In this document: in pieces, positions 7,369 through 14,849 of the stretch
How the letters are laid out: each line of letters opens with the position of its first letter
How positions within the stretch are numbered: position 1 is the stretch's first letter
NCBI GenBank assembly: GCA_020723365.1
Contig: DYJB01000017.1
Span: forward strand, 4,191 to 25,140
Length of the DNA stretch: 20,950 bases
Direction of reading: 5' to 3'
Source of the DNA: Candidatus Aquidulcis sp.
GTDB taxonomy: Bacteria; Chloroflexota; Anaerolineae; Anaerolineales; E44-bin32
Notes under the pieces: model-generated
Databases searched by the model: none
Seen by the model: only the letters and a program-made list of their open reading frames with translations
Told to the model about the DNA's origin: nothing
Program-made: the position numbers and the translations under genes

Positions 7369-7572
7369 ATGCAGTTGCGTTGTTACCAGTGCAGTTGGAG
7401 CTTCGGGGTTGGCAAGGATGAGATCGCCGCCGCCCTGGAGGCGCTGCAGGCCTCCGGCGGGACGCACTACGATGCCCATTGCCCGCGCTGCAAGCGAGCC
7501 AACAAGATCTCGCTTGAGCAGCTCAAGCAGAGCACGCCCCGTCCTCGCCCGTCGGAAAAGCCAACCGCCTGA
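7369..7572 (+). CDS. Small CxxC/CxxC zinc-ribbon-like protein
   Basis: A 67-residue protein with two CxxC knuckles (C5/C8 and C38/C41) separated by about 30 residues containing a predicted helix (KDEIAAALEALQAS), then a basic proline-rich tail. The spacing is that of a zinc ribbon or rubredoxin-like knuckle; no named family is recognised. The ATG has AGGGAGG six bases upstream and begins 11 bp after the EamA stop. The cysteine pairs, the ribosome site and the tight spacing together make it a real gene. Confidence 0.75.
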   Translation: MQLRCYQCSWSFGVGKDEIAAALEALQASGGTHYDAHCPRCKRANKISLEQLKQSTPRPRPSEKPTA

Positions 7573-7757
7573 GCCCAACGGATCCCGCCGCGCCGGCACA
7601 GCGTCCCCGCCGACCCCGTCGTCCGCAGCCTTCGCCCGGGAGCCTGCGAGAGCAGCCGGTCAAACCGTGCCGAGCTCGCGCCTCCGGTCCGTCCGCGCAG
7701 GAAACGTGCACGGATCCGAGGCGGAACCCAGCGCGCCTGCTCGACGACCCAGGACAC

Positions 7758-7781
7758 GGCCGCAGTCCGTCGACTGCGGCC
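7758..7781. terminator. Bidirectional terminator-like hairpin
   Basis: A perfect 10-bp inverted repeat (GGCCGCAGTC and its complement) with a 4-base loop lies between the convergent CxxC gene and the thioesterase. No U-tract is present on either side. The rest of the 250-bp gap, 7573-7822, holds nothing I can identify. Confidence 0.5.
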
Positions 7782-7822
7782 CGTATCGTCCAGGCGCCTG
7801 CGCACGCCGGGTGCAGCCGGCT

Positions 7823-8305
7823 TCAGCCGGCGCCGACGCCTCCGAAGCCCTCCGGGATCTCGACCGCCACGACCTCACCACGCGCACACACCAGGCCATC
7901 GGCACTGAGCGTCGACGACACGACAACCTTGCGGCCCTTGATCTCCTTGACCACGCCTCGAATCTCCAACACCGGACCGAGCGGCGTCGGCCGCAGGTAG
8001 TCGACGTGCAGCGAACCGGTGACGAAGCGCGGCATCTCGGCTGTCCCGGGCGCGCCGCCCTTCGCCCGCTGTGCGGCGGCTGCCGCCGTGCCGGTGCTGT
8101 GACAATCGATCAACGAGGCGATCAGTCCGCCGTAGACGTAGCCGGGGATGGCCGTGTGCTCCGGCCGCGGGACGAAGGTGCAGACGGTCTCGTCCCCCTC
8201 CCAGCGGCTGCGGATGTGCAGCCCGTGCGCGTTCAGCCGGCCGCAGCCGTAGCACTGCGCGTAGGTCTCGGCGTAGTGATCCTGGAAAGCCGTCCCATCC
8301 CTCAT
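7823..8305 (-). CDS. PaaI-like hotdog-fold thioesterase
   Basis: A 160-residue protein of the hotdog fold, the group that hydrolyses acyl-CoA thioesters. The N-terminal CYGCGRLNAHGLHI (C18, C21) is the CxxCG-x-x-N-x-x-GL motif seen in many PaaI/YbgC-related members. The core is GYVYGGLIASLIDCHSTGTA, where Gly59-Gly60 and D67 match the HGG...D pattern, with Tyr replacing the usual His. Strands ending DYLRPTPLGP and VVSSTLSADGLVCARGEVVAV complete the fold. I start at the ATG at 8305, with GGGAGGG eight bases ahead. The frame stays open for another 236 codons, but that part is antisense to an insertion-sequence remnant and is not coding. A 10-bp ATTGGCCAAT palindrome overlaps the start codon. 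Confidence 0.88.
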   Translation of the reverse strand: MRDGTAFQDHYAETYAQCYGCGRLNAHGLHIRSRWEGDETVCTFVPRPEHTAIPGYVYGGLIASLIDCHSTGTAAAAAQRAKGGAPGTAEMPRFVTGSLHVDYLRPTPLGPVLEIRGVVKEIKGRKVVVSSTLSADGLVCARGEVVAVEIPEGFGGVGAG

Positions 8306-8372
8306 TGGCCAATCCCTCCCGACTTCGCTGCGGTCCCCTATCCTACACTGAGTACGCGTTCGATGGGACGAG

Positions 8373-8991
8373 GGTGTTGAAGAACGCCGGGTAGATGCGC
8401 ATTCTGAGCGGCATCGCCCTCGAATGGGCTGCGGGTATGGCCAGGCCATGGATGAGCTCAGAGCGGTTTCAGCGACAGGATCGGGGGTCGTTCTTCGGGG
8501 AACATGATCTACCTGCGGGTGGTGCCAGCGGACCACTTCCCGCGCAAGCTGGAAGAGCTGGTTCCATGGGACCGGTTCACGCGCAAGCTGGTCAAGTGCC
8601 ACGTGGGGGAAGGCTCGCCAGGGCCGTCCGCCGTCTGACCCGGCCGTGCTGCTGAGAATGCTGCTCGTGGCCCACCTGTACAACCTGTCGGAGAGGCAAA
8701 CCGAGGTGGTGGCCAGCGACAGCCTGTCGATCAAGTCGTCTCTGGGACTGGGGGCGGACGCAGCTCCTCCGGACCACTCCACCCTGACGGGCTTCAAGCG
8801 GCGCCTGATCGACAATGGGCAGGTGGGAACCTTCGAGGCGATGTTGGACGACATTGTGCGCGTGGCGCGGGAGATGGGGCTGCCGATCGGCTCGATCCAG
8901 GTGGACGAAGGGACCTGAAGCAGGCCAGCCAGGCGAAGACACGAGCGGCTAAGCGGGCACAGGCCCTGCGAGGGGCTGGCATCTCCCGGCG
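8373..8991 (+). mobile_element. IS1182/IS5-like insertion sequence remnant, copy A
   Basis: The segment aligns by eye along its whole length with 13238-13866 in the same orientation, at very roughly four fifths identity in the conserved middle. Its left end begins GGTGTTGAAGAA, as does the other copy. The shared part ends at GGCTGGCATCTCCC plus a few bases, after which the two sequences diverge. No matching right inverted repeat is seen here. It fills most of the gap between the thioesterase and the TRAP operon. Confidence 0.75.
8504..8918 (+). pseudogene. Frameshifted N-terminal part of DUF772 transposase (copy A)
   Basis: Frame 1 (8504-8638) reads MIYLRVVPADHFPRKLEELV and continues to VKCHVGEGSPG before a stop. 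The continuation (GRPPSDPAVLLRML, then AHLYNLSERQTEVVASDSLS and PPDHSTLTGFKRRLID) is in another frame and stops at 8918. Compared with copy B there is one extra base between about 8600 and 8620, which breaks the frame. The content matches the N-terminal DUF772 region of IS1182/IS5-type DDE transposases. The catalytic DDE core, normally another ~250-300 residues, is absent, so it cannot transpose by itself. Confidence 0.75.
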
Positions 8992-9049
8992 CGGAGCCAT
9001 CCATGATGCGCAACCGCGACTGCGGTCCAGAGCGCTCGCAGCACTCCCA

Positions 9050-9094
9050 ACGCGAAATTGAAGCGGCCCGCCGGCAGTAGCACGGCGGGCCGCT
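9050..9094 (-). terminator. Intrinsic terminator of the TRAP operon
   Basis: A perfect 12-bp inverted repeat (AGCGGCCCGCCG and its complement, 9062-9094) has a 9-base loop. On the minus strand it is followed by TCAATTTCG, a short T-rich run. It lies about 220 bp past the dctM stop and is the only good terminator between dctM and the insertion-sequence remnant. The rest of 9095-9314 shows no gene. Confidence 0.6.
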
Positions 9095-9314
9095 GGTCTG
9101 GCTGGTATCCGTCAGAACGCGGGGACCCCTCCAGGTCGCAATCGGTGCACCCCTTCACAGGAAGGTGCAATGCAGGACGAGCGGCTGTCCCTCACGATCG
9201 CCAAGATGACAACCAGTACCCCCCGACAGGACAGAAACCCTGGCTACATGGCTCAGCAGTGCTGACGGCCGACGGGAAAACGATGGTGGGCCGGCCAGTT
9301 GTCCTCCCCGGCTC

Positions 9315-10640
9315 TCAGCCTCCGAAGTACAGGTTTGGCAGCCACAGCGCCAGTTGCGGGAACAAGATCACAATGCCCAATGCTATGAGCATGACAAACA
9401 AGAAGGGTACGATGGACCGGTAGATGTCGGCCAGGGTGATCTCCGGCGGTGCCATGGCCCGCATCAGGAAGAGGTTGTAGCCGAATGGCGGTGTCATATA
9501 GGCGATCTGGCAGGTGATCGTGTACAGAATCCCATACCACACCGGGTCGAAGCCAAGCCGGATGACGAGCGGGACGTACAGCGGCGCCACGATGACCAGC
9601 ATCGCGGTGTCATCCAGGAAGGTGCCCATGAGCAAGAAGGTCGCCTGCATCATGAGCAGGATGACCATCGGCGAGAGGTGCCACTGCGAGAGGAAGAGCG
9701 ATTCAAGGGCCTTGACGGCCCCCAGCCCATCGAAGACCGCAGAGTAGAGCAGGGCCGCCTGGATGATCCACATGAACACGGCGCTCACGCCGAGCGTCTT
9801 GCGGGTCGCATCCACCAGGGCTTTCCACGTCAGCCTGCGTTTTGCCAGGGCCGCCAGAATGGTCGACAGCATCCCGATCCCGGCGGACTCCACCAGGCTG
9901 GTGATCCCTGCCAGGAACAGACCGGTCATTGAGACAAAGATGACCAGAGGGATGACGCCAGCGCGCATCAGCCGGAACCTCTCACCCCAGGTGATCTCTG
10001 CGAGTTCCTCCTTCGGAAGCGCGGGTCCGAGTTTGGGCTGAATCAAGCAGCGGATCACGATGTAAAGGATGAACAGGCCGCCCATCACCAACCCGGGCAG
10101 GATCCCTGCAAACCACAGCCGTCCCACCGGCACACGCGCGATCATCCCGTAGAGGACCAGCACCACGCTGGGCGGAATCATGATTCCCAGCGTGCTCCCC
10201 GCCTGGATCACGCCGGTGACCATGACCTTGTCGTATTTGTGACGCAACATCTGGGGCATGGCGATGGTCGCGCCGATGGCCAGCCCGGCGACGCTCAAGC
10301 CATTGATGGCTGCGATGATGATCATCATGAGCATCGTGCCGATGGCCAGTCCTCCCGGGAGGGGGCCCGCCCAGACGTGAAACAGTCGGTACAGGTCGTC
10401 GGCAATGCCGGTCTCAGAGAACATGTAGCCCATGAAGACGAACATGGGCAGGGTGAGGAGCGGATACCAGTTGAGGGTCTGGATGGCCGCGTCGAAAGGC
10501 ATCGTAATCGTGTGCGACCCCCACAAGGCCAGGGCTGAGGCGGCGCCCACAAACCCGATGATGGCATACATGCGCTGGCCCGTGACCAGCAGCACCAACA
10601 TTCCCAAGAACATCAAGAGGGCGATGGCACCGTAGCTCAT
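9315..10640 (-). CDS. dctM: TRAP transporter large permease subunit
   Basis: A 441-residue integral membrane protein with about 11-12 hydrophobic helices, the DctM/SiaM channel subunit of a tripartite ATP-independent periplasmic transporter. It drives solute uptake using a cation gradient. Family features are the GLAIGTMLMMIIIAAINGLS and IAMPQMLRHKYDK stretches, the SGLAIGATIA-like loop and the GIMIPPSVVLVLYGMIARVPVG hairpin, which is highly conserved in DctM, plus a C-terminal CQIAYMTPPFGYNLFLMRA. The start is the ATG at 10640, which overlaps the dctQ stop by four bases (ATGA). An in-frame extension to 10760 only reads through dctQ in another frame. Length is normal for the family. Confidence 0.95.
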   Translation of the reverse strand: MSYGAIALLMFLGMLVLLVTGQRMYAIIGFVGAASALALWGSHTITMPFDAAIQTLNWYPLLTLPMFVFMGYMFSETGIADDLYRLFHVWAGPLPGGLAIGTMLMMIIIAAINGLSVAGLAIGATIAMPQMLRHKYDKVMVTGVIQAGSTLGIMIPPSVVLVLYGMIARVPVGRLWFAGILPGLVMGGLFILYIVIRCLIQPKLGPALPKEELAEITWGERFRLMRAGVIPLVIFVSMTGLFLAGITSLVESAGIGMLSTILAALAKRRLTWKALVDATRKTLGVSAVFMWIIQAALLYSAVFDGLGAVKALESLFLSQWHLSPMVILLMMQATFLLMGTFLDDTAMLVIVAPLYVPLVIRLGFDPVWYGILYTITCQIAYMTPPFGYNLFLMRAMAPPEITLADIYRSIVPFLFVMLIALGIVILFPQLALWLPNLYFGG

Positions 10641-11221
10641 TCGATGGATCTCCCTAGGGCCTTGGCCAGATCCCTGAAGAATAGGGCGGCGAGCTGCATC
10701 AGCATCAGGCCGATGCCGATGGTCATGACGATTTTGATGGGGGCCAGCGGCGGCGCCCACGGGGAGTAGTTCACCTGCTTGTACTCGATCGACCAGAGAG
10801 TGCTGCCCACTGCGGATACAAACAGTGACCCTATGTAGAAGAAGAGGATAGGGGAGGTGATGCAGTCTACGATGGCCTTTGCCCTGGGTGAAAAGCGGCT
10901 GTAGAGGAGGTCCATGCGAACATGGTAGTCGTCCTGCTCGGAGAGAGCGCCACCCAACAGGTAGTACGCGGACATGGTGAACATCGCCATCTCCGTGCTC
11001 CAGATATGCGAGATGCCGAGCACCAGCCGGGCCACAGACGACTCAACCAGGAAGAAGAGCAGAACGAAGGTCAGGACCATGCCCACGAGACCGGCACTCA
11101 GGCCCAGCTTGTCGGTGAAACGCACATAGGCTCTTATGAACCCGGGAAACTTCTTCACTCCGGCCCCTGCCTCCGAGCCGGGGCTGGAATCCCGCACCAC
11201 GAGTTCGCTCTTTGCCGTCAC
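10637..11221 (-). CDS. dctQ: TRAP transporter small permease subunit
   Basis: A 194-residue protein with four hydrophobic helices, a long charged N-terminal cytoplasmic segment of ~25 residues, and the family-typical loop SEQDDYHVRMDLLYSRFS between helices two and three. It pairs with DctM in the membrane and receives substrate from DctP. The GTG start at 11221 has GGAGGAG six bases upstream. Its stop overlaps dctM. It lies 156 bp behind dctP, with a strong hairpin in between. Confidence 0.92.
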   Translation of the reverse strand: MTAKSELVVRDSSPGSEAGAGVKKFPGFIRAYVRFTDKLGLSAGLVGMVLTFVLLFFLVESSVARLVLGISHIWSTEMAMFTMSAYYLLGGALSEQDDYHVRMDLLYSRFSPRAKAIVDCITSPILFFYIGSLFVSAVGSTLWSIEYKQVNYSPWAPPLAPIKIVMTIGIGLMLMQLAALFFRDLAKALGRSIE

Positions 11222-11310
11222 GGCAGTCTCCTCCAGATTCCGTTACCACAAACCCTGTGGCGAACCACTTGCTTCGTCGCTGGCAAGCCCGCGAAACATG
11301 CGACCATCGG

Positions 11311-11345
11311 GCCTGGAGCCTCGGGAGCCTCCAGAGGCTCCAGGC
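11311..11345 (-). terminator. Intercistronic stem-loop between dctP and dctQ
   Basis: A perfect 12-bp inverted repeat (GCCTGGAGCCTC and its complement) encloses an 11-base loop, 33 bp past the dctP stop. No U-tract follows on the minus strand. In solute-binding-protein operons such structures usually stabilise the binding-protein mRNA and reduce read-through to the permeases; that role is inferred here. Confidence 0.55.
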
Positions 11346-11377
11346 CGTCGATCGCCTGCCTAGACCACCGGGCCGGA

Positions 11378-12472
11378 TCAGCTCGAGCGGTAGGGCGTGC
11401 CAGCCTTGGCCAGGGTCGCGCTGTAGTCCTTGAGGATCTGAACCACCTGGGCGTTTCTGGCGCTCTTCGCCGCCACCTCATCCCAGAACTTGTAGGCCTC
11501 TTGCCTGATCGTATCCCACTCCGCGGCCGGGATCGTTGTAAGCTGCAGCTTGCCGCCGTTGACCCGGTAGTGGGCCTCTCCCCACCAGTACCAGTGCTGC
11601 CGGTAGTAGTGGGAGTAGTCGATGTGCATCTTGAACAGCGCCTTCAGGTCTTCCGGCAGTTTCTCCCAGGCCTCGGTATTGACGAGGTACGACCCGGCCC
11701 AGGCACCGGAGATCGGGTTGGTCAAGTAGTACTTCGTGACGTCAGCCCAACCGACGGTGTACACCTCGGTGATGCCAGACCAGCAGACGCCGTCCAGCTC
11801 TCCCGTCTGCATGGCCATCTGGACGTCCTCGTAGGGAATCGATACCGGCGACACCCCGAACCTTGACATGAACTGCCCGCCGGTCGGGAACATGTACACC
11901 CGCAATCCCTCGAGGTCCTTGAGAGAATTGATGGGCTTGGTGGTGGAGAAGTTGCAGGGGTCCCAGGAACCTGTGCTCAGCCAGGTTACGTTCTCGATTT
12001 CCTTGTAGGCCTCCTCCCAGATCTTGTTGAGGCCGTACCAGTTCCACAGCACCGGCACGTCCAGGGACCACTCCGTGCCAAAGGGGAAGTAGGCGCCGAA
12101 CACGGAGATATCGACCGGCGACTGGGCAGAGTCTTCATCGGTCTGGATCGCTTCCACGACGCCATTCTGCAGCGACCGGACAAGCTCTCCCTGGGGCACG
12201 AGCTCATCGGCGTAGTAGAGATCGATCTTCATCCTGCCCGCAGCCGCCTTGTTGAAGGCGTCGACGCCCTGTTTGCACACATGCTCACCAAGGGCTGACC
12301 CGGCGTAGGTCTGCATCCGCCATGTGATCTCCGCTTCTTGCTCTGGCGCTGCCGCTGGCGCGTCTGGTTGTGGCTCCCCCGCGGGGGCGCCTCCGCAAGC
12401 GGAGAGTGCCTGCGCGGCGATAGCGGCCGCGAGCGACGACCCGCCCACCCGGAGAAAATCTCGTCTGTCCAT
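11378..12472 (-). CDS. dctP: TRAP transporter substrate-binding lipoprotein, Tat-exported
   Basis: A 364-residue extracytoplasmic binding protein. The N-terminus MDRRDFLRVGGSSLAAAIAA carries a twin-arginine motif (R3-R4), followed by a lipobox L23-S-A-C26, so it should be exported folded by Tat and anchored by lipid. A low-complexity Ala/Pro/Glu linker (27-46) precedes the domain. The mature part shows the DctP fold: ITWRMQTYAG, a NGVVEAIQTDEDSA strand-helix, and LEGLRVYMFPTGG, whose arginine is the expected carboxylate-binding residue, then MQTGELDGVCWSG. Together with GWADVTKYYL it resembles the alpha-keto-acid/TakP-like branch more than the C4-dicarboxylate branch, but the ligand is not decided. 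The ATG at 12472 follows GGGAGGG. It is the first gene of the TRAP operon. Confidence 0.9.
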   Translation of the reverse strand: MDRRDFLRVGGSSLAAAIAAQALSACGGAPAGEPQPDAPAAAPEQEAEITWRMQTYAGSALGEHVCKQGVDAFNKAAAGRMKIDLYYADELVPQGELVRSLQNGVVEAIQTDEDSAQSPVDISVFGAYFPFGTEWSLDVPVLWNWYGLNKIWEEAYKEIENVTWLSTGSWDPCNFSTTKPINSLKDLEGLRVYMFPTGGQFMSRFGVSPVSIPYEDVQMAMQTGELDGVCWSGITEVYTVGWADVTKYYLTNPISGAWAGSYLVNTEAWEKLPEDLKALFKMHIDYSHYYRQHWYWWGEAHYRVNGGKLQLTTIPAAEWDTIRQEAYKFWDEVAAKSARNAQVVQILKDYSATLAKAGTPYRSS

Positions 12473-13237
12473 CTCTTCCCTCCCTCAGTGTGGTTGTCCC
12501 TTCTGATCTCGGGACAGTATCAGGTGGCCAGTTTCCCCGAACCGTCGTATGCGTTCGTCCTCCAGACGTGACACCTCCTGTTCCTCAAGGATCATGACCC
12601 GAGAGCCCATCGGCCACTTCGAGCTTCGCCGACGGCCCATCCACTCGTGAACCGATTGTCCCCTCTCACCGCCCAACGATCAACCGAGTCGGCGATCGTA
12701 CGGAAAAGGTCTTCGCCTGCTGCCACTCGGGATACTGCTCAGGCCCATCCCGCCCGGTCGCCTGCTGCCTCCAGCCACAAAGGCACGCGAGGGTCCCGCA
12801 GCTGAGCCTCATACCGCTCGAAACGCCGCTGCCCGTACCCATGGAAGTCGTAGTTGAGGCTCGAGATCACCACCGGCAACATCGCCCAGATCGCTCTGCG
12901 TAGGCCCGAGATGATCTTCATCAGGTTGAGCCGAGCGGCAACCGGCGGCCGTCGTCGACCCCGTTGGCCCGCAGCCGGTGTCTGTGACCAGAGTTTGCCA
13001 TGTCGAGGTGGCGGTGTGCTGATCCCCATGCCCCTGGCCGATCACAAACGGCTTGAGTGTCTGCAACCTGATACGAGTTGCATCCACCCGCACGGGCTTA
13101 ACCCACGGAGGGGGGGACGATTCCATCCCCCCCCGGAGCCGCCGCGTGAACCTCATGCTGCCTGAAGACGATGGGCGCAGCATGGATTTCCCCGAAAGCG
13201 TAGCATAGGGTCTCGAAAAGTCAAGCACCTGGACTGA
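12473..13237. other. Unassigned 765-bp interval upstream of dctP
   Basis: The dctP promoter must lie here, but I find no convincing hexamer pair. On the minus strand there are two modest open frames. One, 12485-12676, ends just before the dctP ribosome site and reads ILEEQEVSRLEDERIRRFGE near its end. The other is 12739-13029 and is listed separately. Neither has an evident family. The plus strand shows nothing coherent. The interval looks like eroded accessory DNA between the TRAP operon and insertion-sequence copy B. Confidence 0.4.
12739..13029 (-). CDS. Orphan open frame, possible remnant of a larger gene
   Basis: A 96-residue frame whose second half reads like real protein: LNLMKIISGLRRAIWAMLPV followed by VISSLNYDFHGYGQRRFERY. 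The first ~30 residues are basic and low-complexity. No family is recognised. The frame upstream on the minus strand (to about 13100) also has a protein-like stretch in a different frame, which would fit a frameshifted remnant. No ribosome site precedes the ATG. It may be the tail of a decayed transposase or another accessory gene. Confidence 0.3.
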   Translation of the reverse strand: MGISTPPPRHGKLWSQTPAAGQRGRRRPPVAARLNLMKIISGLRRAIWAMLPVVISSLNYDFHGYGQRRFERYEAQLRDPRVPLWLEAAGDRAGWA

Positions 13238-13927
13238 GGTGTTGAAGAATGTCGGGCAGATTCGTGCTCTTGGGCTGAGCCGCCTGAATGGGCCCGCCGG
13301 GGAACGCCGGCCCATGGGTGGAGATCGGCTTCAGGCACAGGATTGGCGTCGCTCTTCAGGGACCTGATCTGGGACCATCTGGTGCCGGCGGACCCCGTCC
13401 CGCGCATGCTGGGTGAGTAGGTTTCACGGGACCGGTCCACGCGCAAGGGGGTCAAGTGCCTTCGGGGGAAGTCCAGCCAGGGTCGTCCGCCGTATGACCC
13501 GACCCTGCGGCTGAAGATCCTGCCGGGGGCCTATCTGCACAACCTGTGCGAAAGGCCGACCGAGGTGATGGCCAGCGACAGCCTGTCGGTCACAGGGTTC
13601 CTGTGCCTGGGGGCAGATCAAGCTCCGCCGGACCTTTCCACCCTGACGGCCTTCAAGCGGCGCCTGATCGACACCGGGCGGGTGGGGACGATCGAGGCGA
13701 TGTTGGCCGACACTGTGCGTTTGGCGCGGGAGAAGAGGGTACCATTCGGCCCGATCCGGGTGATGGGCAGCGTCCACACGGTGGCCAATGTGATGGAAGC
13801 CAGCCAGGCGAAGAGACGAGCGGCCAGGCGGGCACAGGCCCTGCGAGGGGCTGGCATCTCCCAGCGAGAATGGCGCGGACGCTGGTTGACGTCTCCCTCA
13901 TTCCCAGGACCGATCTTCTTCCACACC
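13238..13927 (+). mobile_element. IS1182/IS5-like insertion sequence remnant, copy B
   Basis: Homologous to 8373-8991 up to 13866. The left end GGTGTTGAAGAA (13238-13249) is matched 11 of 12 by the reverse complement of 13916-13927, which makes these the probable terminal inverted repeats of a 690-bp element. Four further bases agree just inside. No target-site duplication is obvious. At 690 bp it is less than half the length of an autonomous IS1182-type element. Confidence 0.65.
13355..13866 (+). pseudogene. DUF772 transposase fragment with in-frame stop (copy B)
   Basis: The frame reads IWDHLVPADPVPRMLGE, meets a TAG at 13420-13422 where copy A has CTG, and then continues unbroken: GRPPYDPTLRLKIL, LHNLCERPTEVMASDSLSV, APPDLSTLTAFKRRLIDTG and GSVHTVANV. 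This matches the N-terminal region of IS1182/IS5-type transposases. After VHTVANV the expected DDE core is missing; instead comes a basic stretch (EASQAKRRAARRAQALRGAG), whose DNA copy A also carries. Non-functional. Confidence 0.75.
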
Positions 13928-13943
13928 CTCCATGGGACGGTGG

Positions 13944-13971
13944 TTGACATCCCCCCCTGGCGACCTATACT
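13944..13971 (+). promoter_or_regulatory. Promoter of the sulfurtransferase gene
   Basis: A perfect TTGACA (13944-13949), a 16-base spacer and TATACT (13966-13971) lie 21 bp before the ATG. Transcription would begin near 13978, leaving a short leader that contains AGGAGG. The -35 box sits 17 bp beyond the predicted right end of insertion-sequence copy B. Confidence 0.75.
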
Positions 13972-13992
13972 CGCCGCGCCACAGGAGGTGCC

Positions 13993-14835
13993 ATGCCGCC
14001 ATCCGATCCTCTGGTCTCGCCCCACGCCTTCGCCGCCCACCTGGGTGATCCCGCGTGGGCGGTCGTCGACTGCCGCACCGATCTCACGAATCCGTCCTGG
14101 GGGCGCAGCGCCTACCTGCAGGAACACATCCCGGGCGCGCTGCACGCTGACCTCGAGACGGACCTCTCGGCGCCGCGCACGGGACGCAATGGACGCCACC
14201 CTTTGCCCTCCCCCGAGCACCTGGCGTCGGTGTTCTCGCGCTGGGGCATCGACGATGGCGTCACGGTCGTGGCCTACGATGCCGGCGTCGACTTCTTCGC
14301 CGCCCGGCTGTGGTGGACGCTGCGCTACCTGGGACATGCCTCGGTTCACGTCCTGGACGGCGGTTATGCCGCCTGGCAGGCGGCCGGGCTTCCCACGTCT
14401 GCCGGCGAAGAAAGCCGTCCTGCGCGGCACTTCACGCCCCGCCCTCATCCCGAGCATGTTCAGAGGATGGCGGACGTCCCCGGCGCCCGCCGGCTGCTCG
14501 ACGCCCGCGCTCCGGAGCGCTACCGCGGCGAGGTCGAGCCGCTGGATCGTGTGGCCGGGCACATCCCCGGGGCGCGTTCGTATGAATGGCGGCGCAGCTT
14601 CGGCCCGGATGGCCGTCTCCTGCCAGCTCGCGCCCTGAGGGCGCAGCTCGAAGGCGCGTTGGCCGGCGTCCCGCCTGAGCAGGCCGTTGTCTACTGCGGC
14701 TCCGGCGTGAGCGCCTCGCACGTGCTGCTGGCCATGGCCGTCGCCGGGCTGGACGGCGCCCGCCTCTACCCGGGCTCCTGGTCGGAGTGGTGCGCCGATC
14801 CGTCCCGGCCGGTCGCCACCGGCGACGAAACCTGA
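13993..14835 (+). CDS. Two-domain rhodanese (thiosulfate or 3-mercaptopyruvate sulfurtransferase)
   Basis: A 280-residue cytoplasmic protein with tandem rhodanese folds that moves sulfane sulfur to cyanide or thiol acceptors. The N-terminal inactive domain keeps the scaffold (VVDCRTDL, EHIPGALHADLE, GGYAAWQAAGLP), but its loop has Asp96 instead of cysteine. The C-terminal domain has VAGHIPGARSYEW and the active loop VVYCGSGVSASHVL, with the catalytic C235. The CGSGV loop is intermediate between thiosulfate-type and mercaptopyruvate-type enzymes, so the donor is unresolved. The ATG at 13993 follows AGGAGG by four bases. It converges on the MFS gene across a highly structured gap. Confidence 0.92.
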   Translation: MPPSDPLVSPHAFAAHLGDPAWAVVDCRTDLTNPSWGRSAYLQEHIPGALHADLETDLSAPRTGRNGRHPLPSPEHLASVFSRWGIDDGVTVVAYDAGVDFFAARLWWTLRYLGHASVHVLDGGYAAWQAAGLPTSAGEESRPARHFTPRPHPEHVQRMADVPGARRLLDARAPERYRGEVEPLDRVAGHIPGARSYEWRRSFGPDGRLLPARALRAQLEGALAGVPPEQAVVYCGSGVSASHVLLAMAVAGLDGARLYPGSWSEWCADPSRPVATGDET

Positions 14836-14849
14836 GATCGCCCGGCATG

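Noticed and set aside
8304..8313. ATTGGCCAAT palindrome overlapping the thioesterase start codon
   Set aside because: A 10-bp palindrome is short enough to arise by chance, and no regulator or second copy supports an operator.
8306..9013. Long N-terminal extension of the thioesterase frame (open to 9013)
   Set aside because: It is antisense to an IS remnant, lacks family similarity, and a strong ribosome site precedes the internal ATG at 8305.
8373..13927. Active composite transposon
   Set aside because: Both transposase copies are broken and lack the catalytic core, and no target duplication or intact right end was found for copy A.
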